Program-made: the position numbers and the translations under genes
The notes under the pieces: generated by a model
What the model was told of the DNA's origin: nothing
What the model saw: only the letters and a program-made list of their open reading frames with translations
Database searches by the model: none
Origin: Chthonomonas sp.
GTDB lineage: Bacteria; Armatimonadota; Fimbriimonadia; Fimbriimonadales; Fimbriimonadaceae
NCBI GenBank assembly: GCA_016788585.1
Contig: JAEURP010000018.1
Coordinates: forward strand, 62,001 to 126,000
Length of the DNA stretch: 64,000 nt
Reading direction: 5' to 3'
Shown: positions 32,587 through 41,462 of the stretch, one piece after another
Layout: every line of letters begins with the position of its first letter
Numbering within the stretch: position 1 is the stretch's first letter

Positions 32587-34332
32587 GTGATCACCCTCCT
32601 TGACCAGCAGATAGACCATGCAATGAAGCTCTTTAGCAATGATCAGCGCCAAAAGGGGCTTGAGCTGATGCAAAAGATTGTCGATGAGAACCCGCAGAAA
32701 GCAAACGCTGTGCATGGCCTCGCTATGATGATGCTCAACATGGATCGCCCAGAGGAGGCCAAACCGTTTCTTGAAAAGTCAATTGAACTTGAACCAAATA
32801 ATCCTGTTTATTACTGCAACTTCGGTGCCTTCTGGACGCGCATTAATGAGCACGAGAAGTCGCTGGAGTATCTCTTCAAAGCCATCGAGCTAAAGGACGA
32901 CTACACCGATGTAATGCTTAACATTGGCCACGTGATGAGCATGCTGGGTCGTTTCGATGAGGCTATCGAGTGGGCATCAAAAGCCCATGCCATCGTTCCG
33001 GGCGATGAGCAACTCACGATGAACCTGTACACGTACTTGCGTGATCAGGATTTTGAGAAGGGCTTCAAGTTTCTTCGCGAGAAGCTGGAAAGGTATGACC
33101 GGCCGCACTTTTGGCGGGTCGTCTGCAGCGACTCGCTTTATTCCGACCAGATTTCAGAAGAAGAAGTAGATCGTTTGCACTTCACACTGGGTGAGAAGGT
33201 AGCCGGGATTCCCCCCACCAAGCGCTACCTTTCTAAGGCCGATCCTGACAGGAAAATCCGCATTGGCTTTCTTTCGAGCGATCTACGCAGGCACTCGGTC
33301 TCGTTTTTCTTACTCGATTGGCTCCGCCAACTCGACAAGGATAAGTTTGAGGTGTATCTCTATTTGGCTATGGGGGCACCGGATGACATCACGGAGCTGT
33401 ACAAGGAAGTCGGGCATGTCGAGCTCGCGATGGTCAGCAAAATCCAGTCGCTGGTGAACCTCATTTACAACGACAAGATCGACATTCTTTATGACCTCAA
33501 CGGTCTAACGATTGGTGGACGCCCCGATGTGCTCGCTGTCAAGCCGGCTCCGATTCAAGTTTCGGCCATCGGTTACGCTCATTCTTTGGGGCTGAATCGA
33601 ATTGACTATCGCCTCGCGGATTCAATCACGGACCCGGAGGGCTCCGAGGTCCACTATGCAGAAAAACTCGTTCGGATCGAAGGTTGCTTCCTTAACTACG
33701 GCATCCTCGACCCCCTTCCCGACATTGAGGAAACGCCAGATCGCCCCGTCATTTTTGGATCTTTCAATAATCACCTCAAGATCAATCGAACAACTGTGAA
33801 ACTATGGGCGGACGTGATCAAGGCAAACCCTGGCTCAATCTTGCTTCTGAAGGCCCTTGGACTTAGGCACCCACCGATTCGCAAGGCAGTTATGGGTTGG
33901 TTCGAGGCCGAGGGCATTCGAGACGAGCTTCGCATTCTCGAACCCCAAGACGTGGTGGTCGATCACCAGGCTATGTATCGAGAGATCGACATCGCTCTCG
34001 ATACTTTCCCCTACAATGGAACCACGACTACGATGGAAGCACTCTTAATGGGAGTACCGGTCGTTACGTTGCAGGGAGATGTCCATCGAGGACGTGTGAG
34101 TAGCTCGCTCTTGATCAATGCTGGCTTGCCAGAGTATGTGGCACATTCTCCGAAGGAGTTCGTGGAAATAGCAAGCCGAGCTGCGAAGGACATCAAGGCG
34201 ATCCGTAACGGAAAGCAGGCGCTTCGCGATAAGATCAAGTCATCAAGTCTAATGGATTCTAAGGGTTACGCCAAGAAGATGGCCACCTTTATGGAGAAGG
34301 CCTGGCGGGACTACTGCGCAAGCCAAGCGTGA
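32587..34332 (+). CDS. TPR protein with OGT/SPINDLY-type (GT41) glycosyltransferase domain
   Basis: 581 residues. About four TPR repeats fill residues 10-145 (for example AVHGLAMMMLNMDRPEEAK and VYYCNFGAFWTRINEHEKSL). The GT41 domain then runs from about 215: RIGFLSSDLRRHSVSFFLLD, DILYDLNGLTIGGRPDVLA, APIQVSAIGYAHSLGLNRID, and the donor-site part IFGSFNNHLKINRTT, LDTFPYNGTTTTMEALLMGVPVV. The family O-glycosylates Ser/Thr of proteins, in bacteria often flagellin or surface proteins. The start is a GTG at 32587; an internal ATG is at 32623. The flagellar cluster begins 4.3 kb downstream, so flagellin is a candidate substrate, which is inference only. Confidence 0.87.
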   Translation: MITLLDQQIDHAMKLFSNDQRQKGLELMQKIVDENPQKANAVHGLAMMMLNMDRPEEAKPFLEKSIELEPNNPVYYCNFGAFWTRINEHEKSLEYLFKAIELKDDYTDVMLNIGHVMSMLGRFDEAIEWASKAHAIVPGDEQLTMNLYTYLRDQDFEKGFKFLREKLERYDRPHFWRVVCSDSLYSDQISEEEVDRLHFTLGEKVAGIPPTKRYLSKADPDRKIRIGFLSSDLRRHSVSFFLLDWLRQLDKDKFEVYLYLAMGAPDDITELYKEVGHVELAMVSKIQSLVNLIYNDKIDILYDLNGLTIGGRPDVLAVKPAPIQVSAIGYAHSLGLNRIDYRLADSITDPEGSEVHYAEKLVRIEGCFLNYGILDPLPDIEETPDRPVIFGSFNNHLKINRTTVKLWADVIKANPGSILLLKALGLRHPPIRKAVMGWFEAEGIRDELRILEPQDVVVDHQAMYREIDIALDTFPYNGTTTTMEALLMGVPVVTLQGDVHRGRVSSSLLINAGLPEYVAHSPKEFVEIASRAAKDIKAIRNGKQALRDKIKSSSLMDSKGYAKKMATFMEKAWRDYCASQA

Positions 34333-34342
34333 ACCCTCTGGA

Positions 34343-35275
34343 TTAGCCAAGATAGTCGAGCTCTTTGAGCAATCGTGGATTTTGTCGCCATTCTGGGCGC
34401 ACTTTCACAAAGAGCTCAAGGAACACCTTGCGACCGAGGACGGCTTCGATTTCTTCGCGCGCTTCGGACCCAATTCTCTTGATCATCTCACCACGCTTTC
34501 CAATGAGGATGGCTTTTTGTCCCTCCTTTTCGACCACCATCGAAATCAGGATTCTGGTGAGGTTTGGTTCATCGGTCCAGTCATCGACAATAGCTGCCAG
34601 AGCATGGGGGATTTCTTCTCGGGTCAGTCTCAAGGCCTTTTCGCGAACCAATTCAGCGGCAAGCCGGCGCATGGGCTGGTCGGTAACCTCATCCTCAGGA
34701 AAGAGCAATGGGCCGCACGGCAGCTGTGAAACAATCAGATCGACAAGCTTGGTGACGTTCAATCCCGCCTTCTTAGTAAGGCTGGTCATCATGATCTGCT
34801 CCGTCCCGTACAGTTTCGAGTAGGCCGCAAAGTGATCTTGAACGTCGACTGCCTTCAGCAGATCCATCTTGTTCATGCAGAGGATGACATTCGACTTGGC
34901 TTTACCATTGGTGTCGATCCATCCCTGCATTTTCAGGAGCCCGGCAATCGCTTCCTCATTCTTGTCCGGCTTTCTTGAGCCGTCAACCATAATTACGAGG
35001 ACATCGGCCCCTTCCAGACTGCCTTGAGCCGTCTCGTTGAGAATCTTGCCGAGGTGGGTGTGCGCTTTGTGAACGCCGGGAGTGTCGATAAGGACCAGTT
35101 GATAAGTATTGGTTGATGAAATCCCTAGGACGCGGTGCCGAGTTGTCTGCGCCTTGTCACTGACAATGCTCACTTTCTGACCAACGAGGAGGTTGGTCAG
35201 CGTGCTCTTTCCTGTATTCGGCTGGCCGACAAGCGCGACCATGCCGCACGGCCTATTCGCGCTTTCGGAAGACAA
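34343..35275 (-). CDS. era: GTPase Era
   Basis: 310 residues. G1 GQPNTGKSTLTNLLVG, G3 DTPGVHKAHTHLGK, G4 NKMD, and a C-terminal KH domain with LIGKRGEMIKRIGSEAREEIE. Era helps 30S maturation by binding the 3' end of 16S rRNA. The start at 35275 lies 22 bases inside the end of the preceding large gene; a later ATG at 35242 would begin exactly at the G domain. It converges with the OGT-like gene, ten bases apart. Confidence 0.96.
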   Translation of the reverse strand: MSSESANRPCGMVALVGQPNTGKSTLTNLLVGQKVSIVSDKAQTTRHRVLGISSTNTYQLVLIDTPGVHKAHTHLGKILNETAQGSLEGADVLVIMVDGSRKPDKNEEAIAGLLKMQGWIDTNGKAKSNVILCMNKMDLLKAVDVQDHFAAYSKLYGTEQIMMTSLTKKAGLNVTKLVDLIVSQLPCGPLLFPEDEVTDQPMRRLAAELVREKALRLTREEIPHALAAIVDDWTDEPNLTRILISMVVEKEGQKAILIGKRGEMIKRIGSEAREEIEAVLGRKVFLELFVKVRPEWRQNPRLLKELDYLG

Positions 35276-38200
35276 TGTTCATCTCCGCGATATCAAAGTC
35301 GCTCTGTTCCTGGCGCTTTCGGTTATCCCGTCGCCCCCGTCTTCGTCCTTGGTGCTGAGCGCGACGCTCGTGAATCGCTTGTTCAACCGGTTCCTCCACG
35401 GCCATAGTCTCTTCCAGTTCAGAAGGTTTGAAGACAAGGTCAGTAGCCATTTCTTCCGACCAACCTTCTTCAACCCAAGTGTCGACCTTCATGATTGGCA
35501 CATCGAAGTGCAGGTCATCAAAATGAAGCGTATTCTCGGCTCGCTCGGGAAGTTCATCGACCTTGAGTAGGTCATCGGTCGGGTGTCCGAGAATAGACTC
35601 GATCTCACTCTTGGAGCCAACCAAGAAGGTCTGCGTTTGTCCATCCGAAACGCTGAAGTTAATTTGGCCGCTATCGGTCGAGGTCCACTCTCGCCGCTGC
35701 AAGTTGTAGGCCGAGAGTTTCTCCGGAAGTGCGATCGTGCGCGTGCCAGTTCCGCTGGCATGGAGCGAAACAAATGGGCTCCTCGCATGCAGAAGATCTT
35801 CCTGGAAGTTCCAAACATGGGCCCCCGCCATTTGGCCGAGCGCTCTGAATAGCGCTGGAGTAACTACCGGTTCGCCCAAGAACACGCTTCGCCAGCGCGA
35901 TTTGGGGTCATCGTTGAACTCGCGCAAAACGAAGCTGGGGAGACCCGTGCCGGCATACTCGCCTAACACCATGCTGTCTTCGGGGATGGCGAAGTAACTT
36001 GGCTCCAATTGGCTTCCGCTGCTTAGCACGCTCTCCGGCAATGCTTCGCTGAGCGGGTGCTTTCGATGGACGATGGTCGTTCCACTCTTGCTAGCGAAGG
36101 GTTGTCGCTTCAATGCGATACCGGTCACCTCTCTCACTCGTTCCAAGGCGTTGCGGCCCGCGTCGAAAAGCCCTGCCGCGTACATCCAGAAGAGAACTTT
36201 GTTATCCCGCTGCAATCGGGCCTTGATGGCACTTCTCACTTCTGGTCGAATATCCCAGGCATTCAGGAACACATAGACTTTTGCTTCTGGGAACTGCTCT
36301 CGGTGAGCAAGGTCGCTCAGCAGGTAGAAACCTGCGCTGAGGCCAGAGCGTAGAACGGATTCGCGGACGTTTTGGACCAGCAATGTAAACGCACGTTGAT
36401 CGACAAGGTATGCGAGCGACCGCTCATCGATAAAGACAGCGACCTCGGGGTCGGCCTGCGGAACCGCCATACGGTTGATCAGGGTGTCGCGCACTTGGCT
36501 GGCCCGCTCCCAAATTCCAGGAGACCTTAACCAGCCATTTCCCCAAAGGTCCATCCAGCAGACCCCACCGCCGTGGGCCACAGCAGCACCGAGACCTCGC
36601 CAATGGACAGTCTCAAGGGATTGAGGAGTCTTCATTACCGGATTGAAATCATCGGGTTCGTACTTTGCCGTAATGGGGGTTTTGAAGTCCTCTTCGCTGA
36701 CATAGAGCTTCCCATTCAAAGCAAAGCTGTCAATCGGGCCAGGGAATGGACACGACCCTCCGGGCTCACGGTTCTTGTAGCTTGGTGGTCCGGCAATGAA
36801 ATCGACTTCGGGGTTGCGCAGAAGCTTGCCTAACGAAAGGTGCCCACTGGCAGGATGACTCCACTCAAACGTGTAGCCGTAACTAACGCCGACTAGGAAG
36901 TAGCCCGCACTGGCCTTCTTCACGACGTGAGCGAGCTTTCCAATTCTCTCGACGGTGATATCGCTCAGGAAGAGGTGGTAATCCACCCAGCGACGGGTCT
37001 TGCGTCCGGTACGAACGAATTCTTCTCCGGTTCGGATTTCTCCACTGTATTCGGGCACCGACAGAGTTTCAAATTGGGCCTGACCATCGAACCAACTCGC
37101 GCAGAGGGCGACATTGTCATTTCGATAGCGCATACGAACCCAGTCTCGGAAGGCTTCCTGAGCGGCGATCGACGTGTCGTAACCCCAACCAGCGGCAAAG
37201 AACCACTCCCCGCGCTCGAGGTGCACACCCATAATCTGATCGCTCTTGGGAAGGCTCCGGAGTTTGGTCGTGAAGTCGCTTAGGCAGTTGGCCGCGTCTC
37301 CCCAAAACTCTTCATCACAAACGCTTGGATCGCCAAGGCCTCCGCTTTCTGAGACGTATTTCGCCTTGCGATACGTCGATTCCCAGCCGGTAGCGGCAGT
37401 AAAGACCGTGCGGAACACCACTTGGGCATCTGGCGCTATTTCTAGCGTTCGATTCAAAAGATATCCGGCCGTTTGGACGGCTTCATCAGCCGTTCCATCT
37501 GAGTTGACTTCTAGATCGACATAATGGACGATGACCCCGACGCCCGCTTCAGCTGCGTACTTGATTTCCTCGAGCACGACATCGAGCCGCTTCTCATCCG
37601 AGGCATTGCCGAAAAAGAAGATGGGCGGGAACACCCGGTGATCACGGACCAGCGTGGGAATGCCATTGCGGACAAAAACCTGCGGAGCGTCCGATGGGAT
37701 TCGAACAAATTCTCGCCGAGGGGGCTCCGGCACTGGGGGAACGACAGGCACCGCGGGGGCTTCGGGCTCGTGGCGCGGTGATCGAGCCTCTCGTTCTCGC
37801 GGTTCCCTTGGGGCCCTCCGTGCTTGCTCCCGGTCCTTACCTGCTTCTCGAACTCGAAACATCGGAACTGGCACCACCTCGCCCGGCTCCAGCGCTATGC
37901 TGATCAACTCCCCTTGAGCCGGTTGTTCAACCTTGACTCGCTGGGTTGGCTGTGCCTTTTTCGGCGGTCTTTCGGTTTTGGCGTCCTTCTTGGGAGCTCC
38001 CAACCTTGGCCGCAGAGAGACAGACGGTAGTTTCTCGCCCGATACGTTGGAAATGAGACTAAACAGCGTGTGACCGTCTCGAGTTTCAGTTTGGTCGCCA
38101 GCGCCCTTCTTTGGTCGTCCTCTTGGTCGCTTGGGAGCCTGGGCCTCCTCAGGCGAGACCTCCTTCCTTGGCCGACCGCGCCCTCGCTTTGGCGCGTCGC

Positions 38201-38381
38201 TTGCTTCGGCTACAGGTTCCTTTCTTGGGCGTCCTCGACCTCGCTTTGGCGCATTCGGATCGACTTCAACGGGCGCTTTCTTGGGGCGCCCGCGGGGTTT
38301 CTTGGGGGCCGCTTCTTCGACGAGGTTTTCAGTGTCGACTTTTCGAGTGGGCTGGGTGACTTTGGATGATTTGAATAACAT
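35253..38381 (-). CDS. AT-hook protein fused to glycoside-hydrolase-like (GH42-related) body
   Basis: 1042 residues, no signal peptide. Residues 27-92 carry four AT-hook cores (RGRPKK or RGRPRK) at residues 30, 49, 68 and 87, an exact 19-residue period. Residues 93-240 are low complexity. From about 240 there is a globular region with PIFFFGNASDEKR, an IMGVHLERGEWFFAAGWGYD segment and AFRDWVRMRYRNDNVALCASW, which resemble GH42-type barrels with a possible acid/base Glu; YVSEEDFKT could hold a second. A flavodoxin-like segment (VAVFIDERSLAYL to VYVFLNAWDI) follows, like the GH42 trimerisation domain. The last 40 residues include an Arg-rich RRRGRRDNRKRQ. Function unknown; the hydrolase call is inference from pattern. 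It precedes era and overlaps it by 23 bases. Confidence 0.7.
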   Translation of the reverse strand: MLFKSSKVTQPTRKVDTENLVEEAAPKKPRGRPKKAPVEVDPNAPKRGRGRPRKEPVAEASDAPKRGRGRPRKEVSPEEAQAPKRPRGRPKKGAGDQTETRDGHTLFSLISNVSGEKLPSVSLRPRLGAPKKDAKTERPPKKAQPTQRVKVEQPAQGELISIALEPGEVVPVPMFRVREAGKDREQARRAPREPREREARSPRHEPEAPAVPVVPPVPEPPRREFVRIPSDAPQVFVRNGIPTLVRDHRVFPPIFFFGNASDEKRLDVVLEEIKYAAEAGVGVIVHYVDLEVNSDGTADEAVQTAGYLLNRTLEIAPDAQVVFRTVFTAATGWESTYRKAKYVSESGGLGDPSVCDEEFWGDAANCLSDFTTKLRSLPKSDQIMGVHLERGEWFFAAGWGYDTSIAAQEAFRDWVRMRYRNDNVALCASWFDGQAQFETLSVPEYSGEIRTGEEFVRTGRKTRRWVDYHLFLSDITVERIGKLAHVVKKASAGYFLVGVSYGYTFEWSHPASGHLSLGKLLRNPEVDFIAGPPSYKNREPGGSCPFPGPIDSFALNGKLYVSEEDFKTPITAKYEPDDFNPVMKTPQSLETVHWRGLGAAVAHGGGVCWMDLWGNGWLRSPGIWERASQVRDTLINRMAVPQADPEVAVFIDERSLAYLVDQRAFTLLVQNVRESVLRSGLSAGFYLLSDLAHREQFPEAKVYVFLNAWDIRPEVRSAIKARLQRDNKVLFWMYAAGLFDAGRNALERVREVTGIALKRQPFASKSGTTIVHRKHPLSEALPESVLSSGSQLEPSYFAIPEDSMVLGEYAGTGLPSFVLREFNDDPKSRWRSVFLGEPVVTPALFRALGQMAGAHVWNFQEDLLHARSPFVSLHASGTGTRTIALPEKLSAYNLQRREWTSTDSGQINFSVSDGQTQTFLVGSKSEIESILGHPTDDLLKVDELPERAENTLHFDDLHFDVPIMKVDTWVEEGWSEEMATDLVFKPSELEETMAVEEPVEQAIHERRAQHQGRRRGRRDNRKRQEQSDFDIAEMNIVFRKRE
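38106..38294 (-). repeat. Four tandem 57-base units encoding AT-hooks
   Basis: The codons for residues 30-92 of the large protein repeat with a 57-base period, each unit ending in a RGRP(K/R)K core and an Ala/Pro-rich spacer. Spacers differ in sequence but not in length. Confidence 0.75.
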
Positions 38382-38624
38382 TGTTCAGAGATGAAAATTG
38401 ACTGGCATTCCCGAAAAACGTGCCGGTGGGGGTTGATTGTTGGCTCGACATGGAAATGGAGAGTGAAAGATGGGCAGGAAATGCCTGCGTAAAACTTTTT
38501 CATGAACGACCCACGCTGGAGCGTAAACCGGTTGGTTCATGAGTTCAGATGATTATGGCAGATCGCGAATTACGAAGTCGCGCCTAAGGAAACTGCTTGA
38601 AACTGCCAAATATGCAGGGAGAGC
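38382..38624. other. Divergent intergenic region before the flagellar cluster
   Basis: 243 bases between the AT-hook gene and fliK. I see no gene. GGGAGAGC lies before the fliK ATG as a ribosome binding site. A TAAAACTT element near 38490 recalls a sigma-28 -35 box but lacks a matching -10 at the right distance, so no promoter is called. Confidence 0.4.
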
Positions 38625-40268
38625 ATGGAAATCAACTTGCTACAACTATTTGGAACGGTCCCGGGCATTCCCTTGGGGGCCAAACCCGAGGTGCCGGGAG
38701 GTTTTGCCGAGTTTCTTCAGGCAGCCTCTCCGCCCAATTGGCCGCCGGGGATTGCCAAGGCCATACCCACGGCAGCCACCACCAACGAGAACGGGAAAGA
38801 ACTCTCAATACAGCCGAATGCTAGAGAAACTGAACTGGACCCCGACTCGAAGAGCCCGAGCACAGCGGATGCACAGTTGGCCTGCCAAATGTTCGCCGGC
38901 GCTCCCATCGTGGTTTTGTCATCGGAGGCATCTCCAAATCCGGAATTCGCAACGCCGATCAAGACAACTCGCCAGGTGATTCCTGCGTGGAGCCCAAGCA
39001 CTAGCAACTCCCTACCTTCGAACTGGCAAGTGCCAGAGCTTACTCCTCGGTCGCAGACTCGGAACCAGATCAGTATCCCGGCATTCACTTCATGGGCGGT
39101 TGCGATTCCCCAAGCCGGCGTCATGCCGAGTTTTGAGATCATCAATCCGAATCCACGACCTGAGATTCCAACGATTGACTTCTCACAACCCTTCGGCCCC
39201 CAAATTGGTAATTTCATGGGCTTTGATCGGCCAAAGGTTGTTCCTCAGGAGTCGCCGGCGGTGGCGATTTCTGGATTGGTTCGAAACGAGCCGGCTTCGG
39301 TGACGCTCGATCCCAAGATGATCGAGACTCTTGGCGTTGTCGCAATGGAGGGTAGCGGCTTTGCTGAAGAAGCGATTCCCGCTAACACTCCTCCCGAAGT
39401 ACCCGTCGAAACGGAGCTTCCCACTCCTAGCCGCAGCGTTACCGCCGATCAGGCCAATCCAGTGAAGAACCCGGTTCAGGATCAGGCTTTGGCGACCTTC
39501 ACTCAGCTCATTGAGGGGAAGAGGGTCGAAGGCACTCGAGTCCAACAGGTTGTGGCAAGCCCACCTAAAACTGACGTGGTAGCGGTGAAGGCTGAGCCAA
39601 GAGCCGAAAAAGAAGCGATTGGAAAGGAAATCTTGACTGACCTTCCAGATGAACCAGCGGCCCCCATGTTGATCGAAAAGGAGGAGCCAACTAGTATCGA
39701 ATTGGCCCACGAGCCAATCGACGAAGAAGGCCCGGAAGTTCTTGACGTAAAGACCCGTCCAGCAGAGGAGCCGAAAGCGGCCACGTCATCAGTTGCGACA
39801 CTGCACCAACCGCAAGAGAGATTAGCCGAGACGAAGGCAAGTCGGCCTTCTGGGCTCGCGCCCGTCGAACAGCGTCAAGTCCTTGAGCAGACGATCGAGC
39901 GACTGGATCGCATGGCGATTCACCGTCCGCTGAGCCAAATGGTTATTCGGCTCATGCCAAAGGAACTCGGTGAGATTACGCTTACCGTCAAGAGTGTCGG
40001 TTCGCGTTCTGAGGCAACAGTCGAGGCAACCGACCCACGCGTCGCCCAAGCTCTCCAAGTGGAGCAACCGAAGCTTCAGCAAACCATCGAGGCTAAGGGA
40101 TTTAGCCTCTCATCTCTCACTTTCCAATTCAATGACCGGAGCCATCAAGAGGCTCCGCACACCGAAACTCCTCGTCCCATGGCGTCATCTTCTGAGCAAG
40201 ATGTGCCCCCGACCAACAGCCCGAATCACACCATCAGCGGTTCGGACAACCTTAATCTGGTGATCTAA
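38625..40268 (+). CDS. fliK: Flagellar hook-length control protein, FliK-like
   Basis: 547 residues. The long N-terminal part is Pro/Ala/Glu/Ser-rich and low in complexity, as usual for FliK rulers. The conserved C-terminal Flg_hook domain is at about residues 420-510: LSQMVIRLMPKELGEITLTV, then EATVEATDPRVAQALQVEQPK (its E-x2-V-A-Q core) and QTIEAKGFSLSSLTF. This domain switches export specificity from hook to filament. The start follows a good GGGAG ribosome binding site, and flgD begins two bases after the stop. Confidence 0.85.
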   Translation: MEINLLQLFGTVPGIPLGAKPEVPGGFAEFLQAASPPNWPPGIAKAIPTAATTNENGKELSIQPNARETELDPDSKSPSTADAQLACQMFAGAPIVVLSSEASPNPEFATPIKTTRQVIPAWSPSTSNSLPSNWQVPELTPRSQTRNQISIPAFTSWAVAIPQAGVMPSFEIINPNPRPEIPTIDFSQPFGPQIGNFMGFDRPKVVPQESPAVAISGLVRNEPASVTLDPKMIETLGVVAMEGSGFAEEAIPANTPPEVPVETELPTPSRSVTADQANPVKNPVQDQALATFTQLIEGKRVEGTRVQQVVASPPKTDVVAVKAEPRAEKEAIGKEILTDLPDEPAAPMLIEKEEPTSIELAHEPIDEEGPEVLDVKTRPAEEPKAATSSVATLHQPQERLAETKASRPSGLAPVEQRQVLEQTIERLDRMAIHRPLSQMVIRLMPKELGEITLTVKSVGSRSEATVEATDPRVAQALQVEQPKLQQTIEAKGFSLSSLTFQFNDRSHQEAPHTETPRPMASSSEQDVPPTNSPNHTISGSDNLNLVI

Positions 40269-40269
40269 C

Positions 40270-40893
40270 ATGGCAGAAATCTCCTCCGTTGCATCGTCCT
40301 TTTTTGGCATGACGCCGGCTAAGCCGAAGTCAGAGCTGAACATGGCGACCTTTATTCGGTTGCTCACAATCCAGTTGGCCAATCAAAACCCGCTGGAGCC
40401 TATGAACGACCGTGACTTCTTTGCCCAGATGGCCCAATTGGGTCAAGTGCAGGGAAGTGAGAACATGACCAATCAGCTCAAAACCATGCAGGCGGCGAGC
40501 TTCATTGGTAAAACCATTCGGGCCACGATTACTCGTTCTGACGGAGCTCCATCCGAGGAGACATTCGGTCGAGTCATTGGTATGGACGTCAAGAATGGTG
40601 AGCAAATCTTGAAGGTCCAAGAGGCCGACGGCGGTCTTGTCGATGTCAGATTTGAGAACATCCTCAGCATGACCGACATTCAGGTCCAATATCCTCCGAT
40701 GCCGACTTTGGCGGACGCGACTTCCTTAATTGGGCGCACCGTTACGGCTAAGAACGGCGACTCTACTATTACGGGTCAAGTTTGGGGTGCGTCGCTTGTC
40801 AATGGCGTTCCAACTGTGACCGTTCATGGCGAGGATGGAACGATCTACCAAGTCGCCTATGATCAGATTCGATCCGTTGTACCAACCCAATGA
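40270..40893 (+). CDS. flgD: Flagellar hook assembly (hook-capping) protein
   Basis: 207 residues. The N-terminal FlgD signature is clear: FIRLLTIQLANQNPLEPMND, RDFFAQMAQLGQVQGSENM. The C-terminal half forms beta strands typical of the FlgD tudor/FnIII-like parts. FlgD caps the growing hook and guides FlgE polymerisation. Its stop overlaps the start of the next gene by four bases. Confidence 0.94.
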   Translation: MAEISSVASSFFGMTPAKPKSELNMATFIRLLTIQLANQNPLEPMNDRDFFAQMAQLGQVQGSENMTNQLKTMQAASFIGKTIRATITRSDGAPSEETFGRVIGMDVKNGEQILKVQEADGGLVDVRFENILSMTDIQVQYPPMPTLADATSLIGRTVTAKNGDSTITGQVWGASLVNGVPTVTVHGEDGTIYQVAYDQIRSVVPTQ

Positions 40894-41258
40894 GCTCCCC
40901 TATTCAAAACTACCGAATTGCCGAGCTGCTGCAGACACAGCAGACGACGCCCCAGATTAAGCCCCAAGTGGGCGGGGGCCCTGCCTTTGATGAGATTCTG
41001 GCGAATCGCCTCAAGGTTTCGGGTCACGCACAGACCAGACTCCAGAGTCGCGACCTGCAACTCGATAAGGGGGCCTGGGAGCGCGTGATTGGGGGCGTCG
41101 AGCGAGCGGCTCAGAAAGGAGCGAAAGAAAGTTTGGTGCTCGTCGATGACGTCGCTCTGGTTGTATCCGTGAAAAACAAAACGGTCATTACGGCAGTGGA
41201 TCAGGCGCGATTAAAGGATAACGTCTTCACCAATATTGACAGCGCGATCGTTGTCTGA
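40890..41258 (+). CDS. Flagellar operon protein (TIGR02530 family)
   Basis: 122 residues. The core SGHAQTRLQSRDLQLDKGAW, KGAKESLVLVDDVALVVSVK and NKTVITAVDQA match the small flagellar-operon protein family found between flgD and flgE in Gram-positive and related bacteria. Function is unknown; position and conservation suggest a role in hook assembly. The start overlaps flgD (ATGA). Confidence 0.9.
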   Translation: MSSPIQNYRIAELLQTQQTTPQIKPQVGGGPAFDEILANRLKVSGHAQTRLQSRDLQLDKGAWERVIGGVERAAQKGAKESLVLVDDVALVVSVKNKTVITAVDQARLKDNVFTNIDSAIVV

Positions 41259-41288
41259 AACCTAAAGCAGATTGCCAATTTTGAACTC

Positions 41289-41315
41289 TAATGATGTTCA
41301 GAAAAGGCCCGATAA
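41289..41315 (+). promoter_or_regulatory. Sigma-28-like promoter candidate upstream of flgE
   Basis: TAATGATG (41289-41296), exactly 11 bases, CCCGATAA (41308-41315). The -10 box matches the sigma-28 (FliA) consensus GCCGATAA in seven of eight bases and the -35 box matches TAAAGTTT in five of eight. It would give a leader of about 140 bases before flgE. Confidence 0.5.
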
Positions 41316-41365
41316 AACTATCGGATTCGTCGTCCGAGAACAAGCAAAACAGAGCAAAAGCCGGA

Positions 41366-41384
41366 TCGCACAAGGCATTGTGCG
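41366..41384 (+). promoter_or_regulatory. Perfect hairpin in the flgE leader
   Basis: TCGCACAA (41366-41373), GGCA, TTGTGCGA (41377-41384), following a smaller CCGATA/TATCGG stem at 41309-41324. There is no T-run, so it is not a terminator; it may stabilise the leader or act in post-transcriptional control. Confidence 0.5.
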
Positions 41385-41462
41385 AAAGCGAGCGGGCCAG
41401 CCGAATGCTGAACTGCACACTCCGTATGCGAAGTTCTCCCTAACCTAGTCGAGTAAGAACTT

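Noticed and set aside
38490-38516. Sigma-28 promoter for fliK
   Set aside because: TAAAACTT is present, but the bases 11 positions downstream (ACCCACGC) do not match the -10 consensus.
41341-41462. c-di-GMP (GEMM) riboswitch upstream of flgE
   Set aside because: The AGCAAAA and GGCA words are suggestive, but the conserved GEMM-I core order and the receptor stem are missing.
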